From contig NZ_NEVJ01000003.1 of NCBI RefSeq assembly GCF_002261425.1, positions 496,001 through 560,000 on the forward strand: DNA of 64,000 nucleotides. The letters are read 5' to 3'. The number at the start of each line of letters is the position of its first letter. The first letter of the stretch is position 1. Source of the DNA: Bordetella genomosp. 9 (lineage in GTDB: Bacteria; Pseudomonadota; Gammaproteobacteria; Burkholderiales; Burkholderiaceae_B). The notes under the pieces are model-generated. The model saw only the letters and a list, made by a program, of their open reading frames with translations, had not been told where the DNA came from and did no database searches. Shown one piece after another: positions 16,769-25,265 of this stretch. A program made the position numbers and the translations under genes.

Positions 16769-17749
16769 ATGGCGCACTCCTTCGACATGAATGTCCGCGA
16801 CGCCCGCGACGACATCGGTTCGTCGGCCAGTCCGGCACTGTCTTCGCGCATGCCATCCGAGTCGCGGCCATCGGAGCCGCGACCTGCCGGCCAGGCCGGC
16901 GTTCAGTCGCCGGCCGCCGGGCCCCGCGAGCGCCGCCGCGCGGCGCCGGCCGTCGCGGCCAGGGCGCGCGCGATCGCCGTCAGGCTGGTGCTGCCGGCCG
17001 TGTCCATCGGGATCCTGCTGCTGGTGTGGTACCTGGGCACGCGCTACCGCGTGGAGTTCTATGTGCGGTTCAAGAATGTCCCGACGCCCATGGATGTCCT
17101 GCGGGAAGCCACGAACGTGGTGGGGACGAACGCATACGCGGTCAACGTCCTGAACAGCCTGCGGCGCATCCTGGTGGGATTCGTGGTCGCGCTGGTGTTC
17201 GGCGTCGGCTTGGGCTTGCTGATCGGCCGCTATGGCGCCGTCCGGCGGCTCTTCATGCCCGGGCTGGAAGTGCTGCGGCCCATCCCGGCGATCGCCTGGG
17301 TGCCCATGTCCATCATGCTGTGGCCGACGACCGAATCCTCCATCGCGTTCATCACCTTCATCGGCGCTTTCTACCCGATCCTGCTGAACACGGTGGACGG
17401 CGTGGAGTCGCTCGACGGCGTATTGCTGCGCGCCGGCCGGTGCCTGGGCGCCAGCGAAGCCAGGCTGTTCTGGTACGTGATCCTGCCCGGCGTCATGCCG
17501 AACATCTTCACCGGCCTGGCCGTGGGCATGGGCGTGGCCTGGGTCTCGCTGATCGCCGCGGAGATGATCTCCGGCCAGTACGGCGTGGGCTACTACACAT
17601 GGGAAGCCTATTCGCTCGTCAACTACCCAGCCATCGTGCTCGGCATGATCACCATCGGCGCGCTGGGCCTGCTGTGCAGCGGCGCGATCCGGCTGATCGG
17701 ACGGGCCTTGATGCCGTGGCTTGCATACGCCAAGGGGGCCCGCAAATGA
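16769..17749 (+). CDS. ABC transporter permease (SsuC/AtsB-like)
   Basis: 326 residues. The first 65 or so residues are a long Pro/Ala/Arg-rich cytoplasmic N-terminus, unusual in length for this family; about six membrane helices follow. The coupling (EAA) loop reads AGRCLGASEARLFWYVILPG. Starts one base after the stop of the binding-protein gene and overlaps the ATPase start by four bases (ATGA), so the three genes form a tight operon. Expected to form the inner-membrane pore for a sulfate ester or sulfonate. Confidence 0.9.
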   Translation: MAHSFDMNVRDARDDIGSSASPALSSRMPSESRPSEPRPAGQAGVQSPAAGPRERRRAAPAVAARARAIAVRLVLPAVSIGILLLVWYLGTRYRVEFYVRFKNVPTPMDVLREATNVVGTNAYAVNVLNSLRRILVGFVVALVFGVGLGLLIGRYGAVRRLFMPGLEVLRPIPAIAWVPMSIMLWPTTESSIAFITFIGAFYPILLNTVDGVESLDGVLLRAGRCLGASEARLFWYVILPGVMPNIFTGLAVGMGVAWVSLIAAEMISGQYGVGYYTWEAYSLVNYPAIVLGMITIGALGLLCSGAIRLIGRALMPWLAYAKGARK

Positions 17750-18606
17750 ACCAGCCGGACAAGGGCAGTATCGAGTGCCGCGACATCGCCGTGGTCTTCG
17801 GATCGGGAGACGCACAGACCGAAGCCGTCCGCGATGTGTCGCTGACGGTCGCCCCGCACGAGTTCGTGTCGCTGATCGGCCCCTCGGGATGCGGCAAGTC
17901 CACGTTGCTGAGCATCGTCGCCGGCTTTACCCAGCCCACCCGCGGCACCGCCACGCTGGACGGCGTCAGGATCAGGAAGCCAGGCGCGGAGCGCGGGGTG
18001 GTGTTCCAGCAGTATTCGCTGTTCCCCTGGCTGCGCGTGCGCCAGAACGTGGAGTTCGGCCTGAAGATGGCCGGCGTGCACCGCAGCCGCCGCGAGGCCA
18101 CGGCGCGGACGCTGCTGGGCCTGGCAGGCTTGCTGGCGTTCGAGAACCACTACCCGGACCAGCTGTCGGGCGGCATGAAGCAGCGCATCGGCATCGTGCG
18201 CGCCCTGGCGGCCAACCCGCGGGTGTTGCTCATGGACGAGCCGTTCGGCGCGCTGGACACGCAGACGCGCACCGTCATGCAGGAAATCCTCACCAATATG
18301 TGGCAGCGATTCCGCCTGTCCGTGCTGTTCATCACGCACGACATCGAGGAAGCCGTCTTCCTGTCCGACCGCATCTACGTGATGACGGCGCGGCCGGGCC
18401 GCATCAAGGCGGAGATCGCCGTTCTCCTGCCGCGGCCGCGCACGGCCGAGATGTTCGACACGCCCGAGTTCGTCGGGCTGGTGCATCGGCTCAAGGGCTT
18501 GATACGCGAGGAATCGCTGGCCGCGATGGGACCCGAACTGAAAGCGGGCGGCATCGAAGGCTTCAGCATGGAGATGGGCCCGAACGGCGTCAACGAGATG
18601 CTGTAG
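17746..18606 (+). CDS. ABC transporter ATP-binding protein (SsuB/AtsC-like)
   Basis: 286 residues. Walker A is GPSGCGKST, the Q-loop is VFQQYSLFPW, the signature LSGGMKQR, Walker B VLLMDEPFGALD and the switch histidine is in ITHDIEEA. This is the nitrate/sulfonate/taurine ATPase subfamily. The start at 17746 is set by the ATGA overlap with the permease stop; an open frame extends upstream but only in the shadow of the permease. The C-terminal 30 residues after the ABC core (GGIEGFSMEMGPNGVNEML) are an extra tail. Seventy-three bases separate it from the sulfatase gene, with a hairpin in the gap. Confidence 0.93.
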   Translation: MNQPDKGSIECRDIAVVFGSGDAQTEAVRDVSLTVAPHEFVSLIGPSGCGKSTLLSIVAGFTQPTRGTATLDGVRIRKPGAERGVVFQQYSLFPWLRVRQNVEFGLKMAGVHRSRREATARTLLGLAGLLAFENHYPDQLSGGMKQRIGIVRALAANPRVLLMDEPFGALDTQTRTVMQEILTNMWQRFRLSVLFITHDIEEAVFLSDRIYVMTARPGRIKAEIAVLLPRPRTAEMFDTPEFVGLVHRLKGLIREESLAAMGPELKAGGIEGFSMEMGPNGVNEML

Positions 18607-18639
18607 GCCGCGCGTCCGGAATGAACCAGTTTCCCTACC

Positions 18640-18659
18640 GAGAGCAAGGCAAGGCTCTC
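18640..18659 (+). promoter_or_regulatory. Intercistronic hairpin
   Basis: GAGAGC, eight-base loop, GCTCTC between the ATPase and sulfatase genes. With no T-run after it, it could be an mRNA-stabilising or processing element or a regulator dyad separating transporter and sulfatase expression. Confidence 0.3.
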
Positions 18660-18679
18660 AACTTCAACGGAGTTTTACC

Positions 18680-20047
18680 ATGAGCAAGAAACCAAACATC
18701 CTGTTCTTTCACGTCGATAATCTCGGCATGGGCGAACTCGGGTGCTATGGCGGCGGGAAACTGCGCGGCGCGGACACCAAGCGCATCGACGCGTTCTGCA
18801 AGGAGGGCACCAAACTGACCCATTACGTGGTGGAGCCGCAGTGCACGCCGACGCGCTCCGCGCTGATGACCGGCCGCTACCCGATCCGCTCCGGCAACCA
18901 TACGATCGCGCTGGGCGGCAATGGCGGCGGCCTGGTGACCTGGGAAGTCACCATCGCGGAATTGCTGGCCAAGGGCGGATACAAGTCCTCGTGCCTGGGC
19001 AAGTGGCACATCGGCGCGGAAGAGGGCCGCTTTCCCACCGATCACGGTTTTGACGAATGGTACGGGCCGCTGCGCACGTACGACGAATGCATGTGGCTGG
19101 AAGACCCGCACTACGTTCCCGAGCGTGACGGCTATTCGCACATGCACGAAGGCTACAAGGACAAGGGCACCCGCGCACTGCTGGACGAGCAGCTGACGAT
19201 GGAAACCAAGAAGACCTGCGACCTGGAATACCAGCGGCGCGGCATCGATTTCATGCAGCGCTGCGTGCGCGACGATGAACCGTTCTTCCTGTATTTCAAC
19301 CATTCTCTGATGCACTTCCCGATGTCGCCGCGCGACGAGTTCGTCGGCAAGAGCACCAACGGCGACTGGGGCGACTGCCTGCTGATGCTGGATCACGACT
19401 TCGGCGTGCTGCTGGACGAACTGGACCGGCTGGGCGTGGCGGACGACACCATCGTCATCCTGTGCGGCGACAACGGCGCCGAGGACCACCTGGCCGGCCG
19501 CGGGACCGGCGGCTTCTTCGACGGTTCCTATTTCAGTTCGGCCGAAGGCGGCATCCGCACGCCGCTGCTGGCCCGCTGGCCCGGCCGCATTCCCGCGGGC
19601 GTCGAAAGCAATGAAATGGTGCACGTCACGGATATGTTCACGACGCTGCTGAAGTTCGCGGGCAGCGACATTCCCCAGGACCGCATCGTCGATGGCAGGG
19701 ACCAGACGGCGTTCTTCCTGGGCGAGCAGCAGGAATCGAACCGGGATCATTGCATGGTCTGGCTGAAGGACGAACTGCACGCCGTGAAGTGGAAGGATTT
19801 CAAGATCAACTTCAAGCGCCAGCAGCATTTCCATGATCCCGAACTGCCGCTGGGTTTCGCGCGCATCACCCACCTGCAGGAAGACCCGAAGGAACGCGAG
19901 GCGGTCAACCAGCGCTACGTGCGCTGGTGGGTCATGCAGCATGCCCATCGCGTCGTCCGGGAGTTCGAGGAAAGCGTCAACCGCGAAGAGCTGATCCCGC
20001 CGGGTTCGCCGCTGGACTTCGTGCCCAAATCAGAAGTGCGGAGCTAA
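18680..20047 (+). CDS. Type I sulfatase, variant active site (paralogue of 6254-7603)
   Basis: 455 residues with GGAG eight bases before the ATG. The activation motif is C55-T-P-T-R followed by SALMTGRYPIRSG. The first metal pair is D13-N14 (HVDNLG) in place of D-D, and the usual sulfate-binding lysine is tyrosine in SYFSSAEGG, as in the sulfatase at 6254. CGDNGAED supplies the second metal pair. No signal peptide, so the substrate must be imported, which fits the upstream ABC genes. Only four bases separate it from the FGE gene; enzyme and maturase are co-expressed. The substrate is unknown, plausibly an alkyl or aryl sulfate ester. Confidence 0.88.
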   Translation: MSKKPNILFFHVDNLGMGELGCYGGGKLRGADTKRIDAFCKEGTKLTHYVVEPQCTPTRSALMTGRYPIRSGNHTIALGGNGGGLVTWEVTIAELLAKGGYKSSCLGKWHIGAEEGRFPTDHGFDEWYGPLRTYDECMWLEDPHYVPERDGYSHMHEGYKDKGTRALLDEQLTMETKKTCDLEYQRRGIDFMQRCVRDDEPFFLYFNHSLMHFPMSPRDEFVGKSTNGDWGDCLLMLDHDFGVLLDELDRLGVADDTIVILCGDNGAEDHLAGRGTGGFFDGSYFSSAEGGIRTPLLARWPGRIPAGVESNEMVHVTDMFTTLLKFAGSDIPQDRIVDGRDQTAFFLGEQQESNRDHCMVWLKDELHAVKWKDFKINFKRQQHFHDPELPLGFARITHLQEDPKEREAVNQRYVRWWVMQHAHRVVREFEESVNREELIPPGSPLDFVPKSEVRS

Positions 20048-20051
20048 GCCC

Positions 20052-21032
20052 ATGAACGCGCCGATGACCGACGCTTCCGTCCAGAAACGTGCGTGCTGCC
20101 GCGCGTCGGGGCAGGGCACGCCGCGGTCCCCCGCCGAGCAGCCGTCCGCCACCGAAGGCATGGTGTGGATAGGCGGACGCGATTTCACGATGGGATCCGA
20201 CGTCTTCTACCGGGAAGAACGACCGGCACGGCGCGTGACCGCTCCCGACTTCTGGATGGACATCCATCCCGTGACGAACGCGCAGTTCCGGGCGTTCGTC
20301 GACGCCACGGGCTACCGCACGCTGGCCGAACTGGCGCCCGATCCCGCGCTGTATCCGGACGCGGACCCTGACCTGCTGGTGGCCGGCTCGCTGGTGTTCA
20401 CGCAACCGGCCGCCCCGGTCCCGCTGCGGGATCACCGCCTGTGGTGGGCCTACGTGCCTGGCGCGAACTGGCGGCATCCACAGGGGCCGGACAGCGACCT
20501 GGCGGGCCTGGAGGATCATCCCGTGGTGCATGTGTCTTTCGCCGATGCCAGCGCCTATGCGGCTTGGGCGGGCAAGGCGTTGCCCACCGAGATCGAATGG
20601 GAATTCGCCGCCCGCGGCGGGCTGGACGGCGCCGCGTACCCGTGGGGAGACGAGTTCGCCCCGGACGGGCGGCACATGGCGAATACCTGGCAGGGGGAGT
20701 TTCCGTGGCAGAATTCGGCCGCCGATGGCTATGAACGGACGTCGCCGGTGAAGTCCTTTCCGGCCAACGGGTATGGGCTGTTCGATGTGGCGGGCAATGT
20801 GTGGGAGTGGACGACGACTCCGTACGGCAGCCCGCCGGGCGTGGCGGACACCAAGTCCTGCTGCATACCGGCTTCCGCCACGAGCAACCCCGACGCCCGC
20901 CAGGTGGTCAAGGGAGGATCCCATCTGTGCGCGCCCAGCTATTGCCTGCGCTTCCGGCCGGCGGCGCGCCAGGGCCAGACGCTGGACACGTCCACCAGCC
21001 ATATCGGTTTCCGCTGCATCCTGCGGCCATGA
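20052..21032 (+). CDS. Formylglycine-generating enzyme (sulfatase-modifying factor)
   Basis: 326 residues. The FGE-sulfatase fold is seen in MVWIGGRDFTMGSD, DIHPVTNAQFRAFVDATGY, LPTEIEWEFAARGG, PWGDEF, GLFDVAGNVWEWT and GGSHLCAPSYCLRFRPAAR. The last contains both catalytic cysteines five residues apart (CAPSYC), as in true copper-dependent FGE; many FGE-like proteins lack them, so this one should be active. It converts the cysteine of CxPxR sulfatases to formylglycine. All three sulfatases in the window have Cys at this position and could be clients. A Cys-containing basic N-terminal tail of about 35 residues precedes the domain. Confidence 0.93.
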   Translation: MNAPMTDASVQKRACCRASGQGTPRSPAEQPSATEGMVWIGGRDFTMGSDVFYREERPARRVTAPDFWMDIHPVTNAQFRAFVDATGYRTLAELAPDPALYPDADPDLLVAGSLVFTQPAAPVPLRDHRLWWAYVPGANWRHPQGPDSDLAGLEDHPVVHVSFADASAYAAWAGKALPTEIEWEFAARGGLDGAAYPWGDEFAPDGRHMANTWQGEFPWQNSAADGYERTSPVKSFPANGYGLFDVAGNVWEWTTTPYGSPPGVADTKSCCIPASATSNPDARQVVKGGSHLCAPSYCLRFRPAARQGQTLDTSTSHIGFRCILRP

Positions 21033-21111
21033 GACGCATCGGCCGCGGCGGCGTAATGTCCCTGGCCGCGATGTGCGCCGTGCAGTCTTTCTTCTATACG
21101 AGTGTTGTGCC

Positions 21112-22614
21112 ATGACAAATCCTGTTGACGGGAGCAATACCTTGCCGGACCAGCCCGGCATTCCGGTGGCTTCGCCGCCAAGCAGTTTCACGCGGGAGAT
21201 CCTGGCCGGCGTGGTCACGAGCCTTGCGCTGATACCCGAAGTCATCTCGTTTTCATTCATCTCCGGCGTGGAGCCGCGCGCCGCCTTGTTCGCCTCGGTG
21301 GTGCTGCTGGTTGTCACGTCCCTGTTCGGCGGGCGCCCGGCGATGGTCACCGCCGCCGCCGGTTCGGTCGCGCTGGTCGTCGGTCCGATGGTGAACGCGC
21401 ATGGTACGGGCTACATCCTGCCTGCGGTCCTGCTGGCGGGGCTGATCCAGGTGGCGTTTGGCCTGCTGGGGCTGGCGCGGATCGCGCGCTTCATCCCGCG
21501 CTCGGTGATGCTGGGCTTCGTCAATGCATTGGGGATACTCATCTTCTGTGCGCAGGTCCCCCATATCATCGACAAGCCCGGTCCGGTCTACATACTGTTT
21601 GCCATCACCGTGCTGATCGTGCTGGTCGCGCCGCGCTTCAGCCGTGTCGTGCCATCGCCGCTGATCGCGATCGTCGTGGCAACCGGGCTGGCCATTTCCC
21701 TGCACTGGAGCGTCCCCACGGTCGGAGCGGGCGATGCCGCCGGCGGCGGACTGCCGGGATTGACGGCCTGGACGGTTCCCTTCGACCTGCAGACCTTGAA
21801 GATCGTCTGGCAGACCGCGCTCAGCGTGGCCTTCGTGGGGCTGCTCGAAACTTTGCTGACGGCGAAGCTGGTCGACGAAATGACCGATACCCGTTCGCGC
21901 AAGTCCAAGGAATCGTGGGCGCTGGGGCTGGGCAATCTGTGCGCGGGAGCCTTCGGCGGTATCGCCGGTTGCGCCATGATCGGCCAGACGGTGGTCAATG
22001 TCGGCATCGGCGGCGCGCGTACCCGGTTCTCGACGCTGGCGGCCGCCGGCACGCTGCTGTTGCTGATCACCGTGTTGAGCGCCGTAATGGCGCGCATCCC
22101 GATGGTGGCCCTGGCCGCGGTCATGATGGTGGTGGCCGTGAAAACGGTGGACTGGCACAGCGTGCGGCCGGCCACGCTCAAGCGCATGCCGTGGATGGAG
22201 ACGTCGGTGATGGTGCTGTCCGTCGTGCTCACCGTGTATACGGGCAATCTGGCGCTGGGGGTGGTCGGCGGCGTGCTGCTGGCGACCGTGTTGTTCGCGC
22301 GGCGCGCGGCGCACGTCATCCGCACGACGCGCACGGTCAGCGCGGATGGCGGCAGCGTATGCTACGAAGTCCATGGCCCGCTGTTCTTCGGCAGCAGCAA
22401 CGACCTGGTGGAACGCTTCCTGTACGCGGCCGACCCGCGCGACGTGACGATAGACTTCTCCAAGTCGCAGATCCTGGATGCGTCGACGGTGGCGGCGCTC
22501 GATGCCGTCGAGGTGAAGTACCGGCAGCACGGCACGGTCGTGCGCTTCACGGGCCTGGACGAAACCAGCCGCGCTTTCCACGCCAGGCTCAGCGGAAATC
22601 TGAACGTCAGTTGA
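21112..22614 (+). CDS. SulP-family inorganic anion transporter
   Basis: 500 residues from the ATG at 21112; the reading frame stays open for 339 bases upstream but that part overlaps the FGE gene in another frame. About ten to eleven membrane helices, family stretches ILAGVVTSLALIPEVISFSF at the start and GGRPAMVTAAAGSVALVVG, and a cytoplasmic STAS domain at about 405-495 (VTIDFSKSQILDASTVAALD). SulP carriers move sulfate, bicarbonate or other anions. As the last gene after sulfatase and FGE it could take up or release sulfate, but other SulP members carry bicarbonate, so the substrate is inferred from context. A 79-base gap separates it from FGE. Confidence 0.9.
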   Translation: MTNPVDGSNTLPDQPGIPVASPPSSFTREILAGVVTSLALIPEVISFSFISGVEPRAALFASVVLLVVTSLFGGRPAMVTAAAGSVALVVGPMVNAHGTGYILPAVLLAGLIQVAFGLLGLARIARFIPRSVMLGFVNALGILIFCAQVPHIIDKPGPVYILFAITVLIVLVAPRFSRVVPSPLIAIVVATGLAISLHWSVPTVGAGDAAGGGLPGLTAWTVPFDLQTLKIVWQTALSVAFVGLLETLLTAKLVDEMTDTRSRKSKESWALGLGNLCAGAFGGIAGCAMIGQTVVNVGIGGARTRFSTLAAAGTLLLLITVLSAVMARIPMVALAAVMMVVAVKTVDWHSVRPATLKRMPWMETSVMVLSVVLTVYTGNLALGVVGGVLLATVLFARRAAHVIRTTRTVSADGGSVCYEVHGPLFFGSSNDLVERFLYAADPRDVTIDFSKSQILDASTVAALDAVEVKYRQHGTVVRFTGLDETSRAFHARLSGNLNVS

Positions 22615-22784
22615 CACCGGGCGTTGACCGATCGCCGGAGCCATCGCCCGGCGTGGTGCGCTTAGGGTTATCCCTGCTCAAGAAATAAATATATTTACGA
22701 TATCTTGGCGGTTTGTATCGAACTCGATGCAGGCGAGCGCGCGTCCGTGCCCGTCGGCCTTCTACAAACGACAAGGGGTAGAGC

Positions 22785-23846
22785 ATGCAGCGCCGTGAAT
22801 TCTTGAAGTCATCCGCCATCGCGGCCATGGGGATGTCCGCCGTCGGCCGGTTTTCGCTGGCGCAGGCGCAGTCGACCGGCACGCTGGCCGAGATGACCTG
22901 GGGCGGGCTCTGGGGCAACGGGATGGCGCAGTACATCGACGGGCCGTTCGCCAAGCAGACGGGCTGGACGATCACGCAGGACCGCGGCCCCACGCCCATC
23001 GAGCGCGTGACCAAGCTGAAGATCAACCTGTCGAACCAACCCTACGACCTGGTGCAGCTGCATGACGGCGTGGTGCCCCTGGCGGAATCGCAAGGCGTGC
23101 TCGAAACGCTGGATCCCGCGTCGCCGAACTTGCCTTTCCTGAAATCCATTCCGGACCGCTTCAAGCGCCCGGGCTGGGTCGCGATGATCTATTCGGCGCT
23201 GGGCATCGTCTACAACCCGAAGGAAGTAAAGAACCCCCCCAAGAGCTATGCCGATCTGTGGAACCCCGAGTTCAAGGGCCGCATCGTGCTGCCCGAGATC
23301 ACGCATTCGATCGGCCCGTACATCATTCCGATCGGCGCCATGGCGGCGGGCAAGGACCAGAAGGACGAGAAGGCCGGCTTCGACATGCTGCGCAAGATGG
23401 TCAAGCTGGATCCGATCTGGGCCAAGGACACGGACACGATCATGAGTTCGCTGCAGACCGGGGAAGCCGTGGTCGGCCTGCTGTACAAGTCGCAGACCTA
23501 TACGGTGCGAGAGAAGGGCGGCCAGGCGGAGTGGGTGTTCCCCGCGGAAGGCGCCATCTCCTACCTGGCGGGCACCGGCATCGCCAAGGGCACGAAGCAC
23601 AAGGATCTGGCCGAGAAGTACATCAACATGACGCTGGATCCCGAGCACCAGGCCTGGGTGGCGAAGGTGTTCAACTACGCCGGCACCAATCCGGCCATGC
23701 TGAAGCTGCTGCCGCCGGAGCTGCAGGAGCGCGTGCAGTTCACCGATGCGCAGGTGTCGCGCATCATCGACCTGGACCAGGCCTTCATTTCCGCGCGGCG
23801 CGGGGATTGGACCGACCAGTGGAACCGCGTCATCAACGGCGCCTGA
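22785..23846 (+). CDS. ABC solute-binding protein, PotD/iron-type (SBP_bac_8-like)
   Basis: 353 residues. The signal begins QRREFLKSSAIAAMG, a twin-arginine type, with likely cleavage after SLAQAQ (about 29). The mature part shows family features: TWGGLWGNGMAQYI, LGIVYNPKEVKNPPKSYADL, WNPEFKGRI, and GTGIAKGTKHKDLAEKYIN. Such proteins bind polyamines, 2-aminoethylphosphonate, amino-sugar acids or metal chelates. AGGGG lies seven bases before the ATG. First gene of a five-gene rightward operon ending at 28169. The region 22615-22784 before it carries an AT-rich patch (22685-22705) that may be its promoter. Confidence 0.88.
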   Translation: MQRREFLKSSAIAAMGMSAVGRFSLAQAQSTGTLAEMTWGGLWGNGMAQYIDGPFAKQTGWTITQDRGPTPIERVTKLKINLSNQPYDLVQLHDGVVPLAESQGVLETLDPASPNLPFLKSIPDRFKRPGWVAMIYSALGIVYNPKEVKNPPKSYADLWNPEFKGRIVLPEITHSIGPYIIPIGAMAAGKDQKDEKAGFDMLRKMVKLDPIWAKDTDTIMSSLQTGEAVVGLLYKSQTYTVREKGGQAEWVFPAEGAISYLAGTGIAKGTKHKDLAEKYINMTLDPEHQAWVAKVFNYAGTNPAMLKLLPPELQERVQFTDAQVSRIIDLDQAFISARRGDWTDQWNRVINGA

Positions 23847-23852
23847 TTTTTC

Positions 23853-25265
23853 ATGGCGTCGCACCTTTCATGGTCGCCGCACGGCGACGCGCTGGGCATT
23901 GCCGTGCTGGCGCATCGCGCCGCCGCGGCCGGCCACGCCATACGCCTGACGCCGGACGGCTATGCGGGGCCCGACAGCCTGGCCATGGCCGCGCGGCGGG
24001 CGGGCTTGCCCCCTGATGCGATCCAGGCCGCGGGCGCGGCGCCCGGAAGGCCCGGGCCCGGCATGCGCGTGCCCCGCATCGTGCTGTACTGCGGCGCGGC
24101 CATCGGCTATCCCTACTATGCGTACTACTCGCATTGCCTGTGGAGCCTGGGCCTGCCTTACCGGCGCGCGACCGCGGCCGACATCGCGGGCGGCATGCTG
24201 GAAAGCGCGGACGTCCTGATCCTGCCGGGCGGGTTCGCCACCTGGGGGCTGGACCGCATCGAGAACGAACCCGGCGTGGACGAGGCGATCCGCGCGTTCC
24301 TGGCGCGCGGCGGCGCGGGCATCGGGTCCTGCGGCGGGGCCTATTATTTTTCGCAAGGACGGCCGCACTGGCTGGGCAAGCTCGACGCGAAGCCGCGCTA
24401 CACGCATGAATACCTGCTGACCGGCGCCGGCCTGCTGAACGTGCGGCTGCACGACCCGGCGCTGCGCCGCGACCTGGCCGAGACCATGGAGCTGGCCTAC
24501 TACCACGGGCCGGTCTATGAACGCGGCGAACGGCGCGCCCGCACCGGCGGAACGTTCGACAGCCACATCATGCCGACGCGCCTGTTCATTGATAACCCGC
24601 TGGACGGCGATCGCTTCGAACGCGTCATGCGGGATCGCGTGGCGATCCTGACGAGCGATGCGCCGGACGGCCGGGTCGTGGGCTTTTCACCGCATCCGGA
24701 GATGGGCGAATTCCTGCGCAAGGCGATGGCGCTGGACGGCTACGTGCGCCATTACCTGCCGATCCGCGGACGCAAGACCATGGACGAGACCCTGCGCTTC
24801 TATGCCAGGGAAGACTGCCTGAGTTTCAGGCTGGTGCTGAACGCGGCGCTGTCGCTGGGCGCGTTCGAGGCACGCGACGCCGCGGACGACGAGACGCGGC
24901 CGGCGCCGGAACGGTCCTTCGCGGAAGACCTTTTGCGCGCGGACGAAGGCTGGCTGGCGGGGATGGAAGACCTGCGCGGCCGGCTGGAACGGGAAGAACC
25001 CGAGCTGGCCGACCTGATGGGCGGCATGCTGCGCGACCTGGCGGCGGAATGGGAGGGCCTGATGGCATCCTCCGACGTCACGGGGCTCTCCGACGACGCG
25101 CTCGCGGTCGAGCTGGGCCTGGTGCTGGATGATGCGGTCGCGATGATCAAGGGCCCGCCGCGGCGGGCGGTCGAGATGCTTGTCCTGTTGGAATTGCCCG
25201 TGCGCCTGGTGGCGGCCGCGGCGCGTATCGTGCGGTTCGACCGCATCGTCAAGGAGTTGATGTGA
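23853..25265 (+). CDS. Class-I glutamine-amidotransferase-like protein (biotin-protein-ligase N-terminal-like domain)
   Basis: 470 residues. Residues about 72-270 have a GATase/DJ-1-like fold: RIVLYCGAAIGYPYYAYYSH, VLILPGGFATWGLD and the nucleophile elbow GIGSCGGAYYF (C160), then GRVVGFSPHPEMGEF with a possible catalytic His. This resembles the BPL_N domain. The first 70 residues and the last 170 are not assignable; the C-terminal part is helical and acidic. An alternative start is M71. It lies six bases after the binding-protein gene and overlaps the ATPase start (GTGA), so it is translated with an ABC importer. No biotin ligase is nearby. Function unknown; it may process the imported compound. 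Confidence 0.7.
   Translation: MASHLSWSPHGDALGIAVLAHRAAAAGHAIRLTPDGYAGPDSLAMAARRAGLPPDAIQAAGAAPGRPGPGMRVPRIVLYCGAAIGYPYYAYYSHCLWSLGLPYRRATAADIAGGMLESADVLILPGGFATWGLDRIENEPGVDEAIRAFLARGGAGIGSCGGAYYFSQGRPHWLGKLDAKPRYTHEYLLTGAGLLNVRLHDPALRRDLAETMELAYYHGPVYERGERRARTGGTFDSHIMPTRLFIDNPLDGDRFERVMRDRVAILTSDAPDGRVVGFSPHPEMGEFLRKAMALDGYVRHYLPIRGRKTMDETLRFYAREDCLSFRLVLNAALSLGAFEARDAADDETRPAPERSFAEDLLRADEGWLAGMEDLRGRLEREEPELADLMGGMLRDLAAEWEGLMASSDVTGLSDDALAVELGLVLDDAVAMIKGPPRRAVEMLVLLELPVRLVAAAARIVRFDRIVKELM

Noticed and set aside
17026..17745. Upstream extension of the sulfate-ester ATPase
   Set aside because: It lies wholly inside the permease gene in another frame; the coupled ATGA start at 17746 gives the normal ATPase N-terminus.
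20773..21111. Upstream extension of the SulP transporter
   Set aside because: It overlaps the FGE catalytic region in another frame and lacks membrane or domain character.
22685..22710. Second sigma-54 promoter (CTTGGCGGTTTGTAT) before the PotD-like gene
   Set aside because: The -24 part is imperfect and no GC follows at the required 12-base distance; left as a general AT-rich promoter region.
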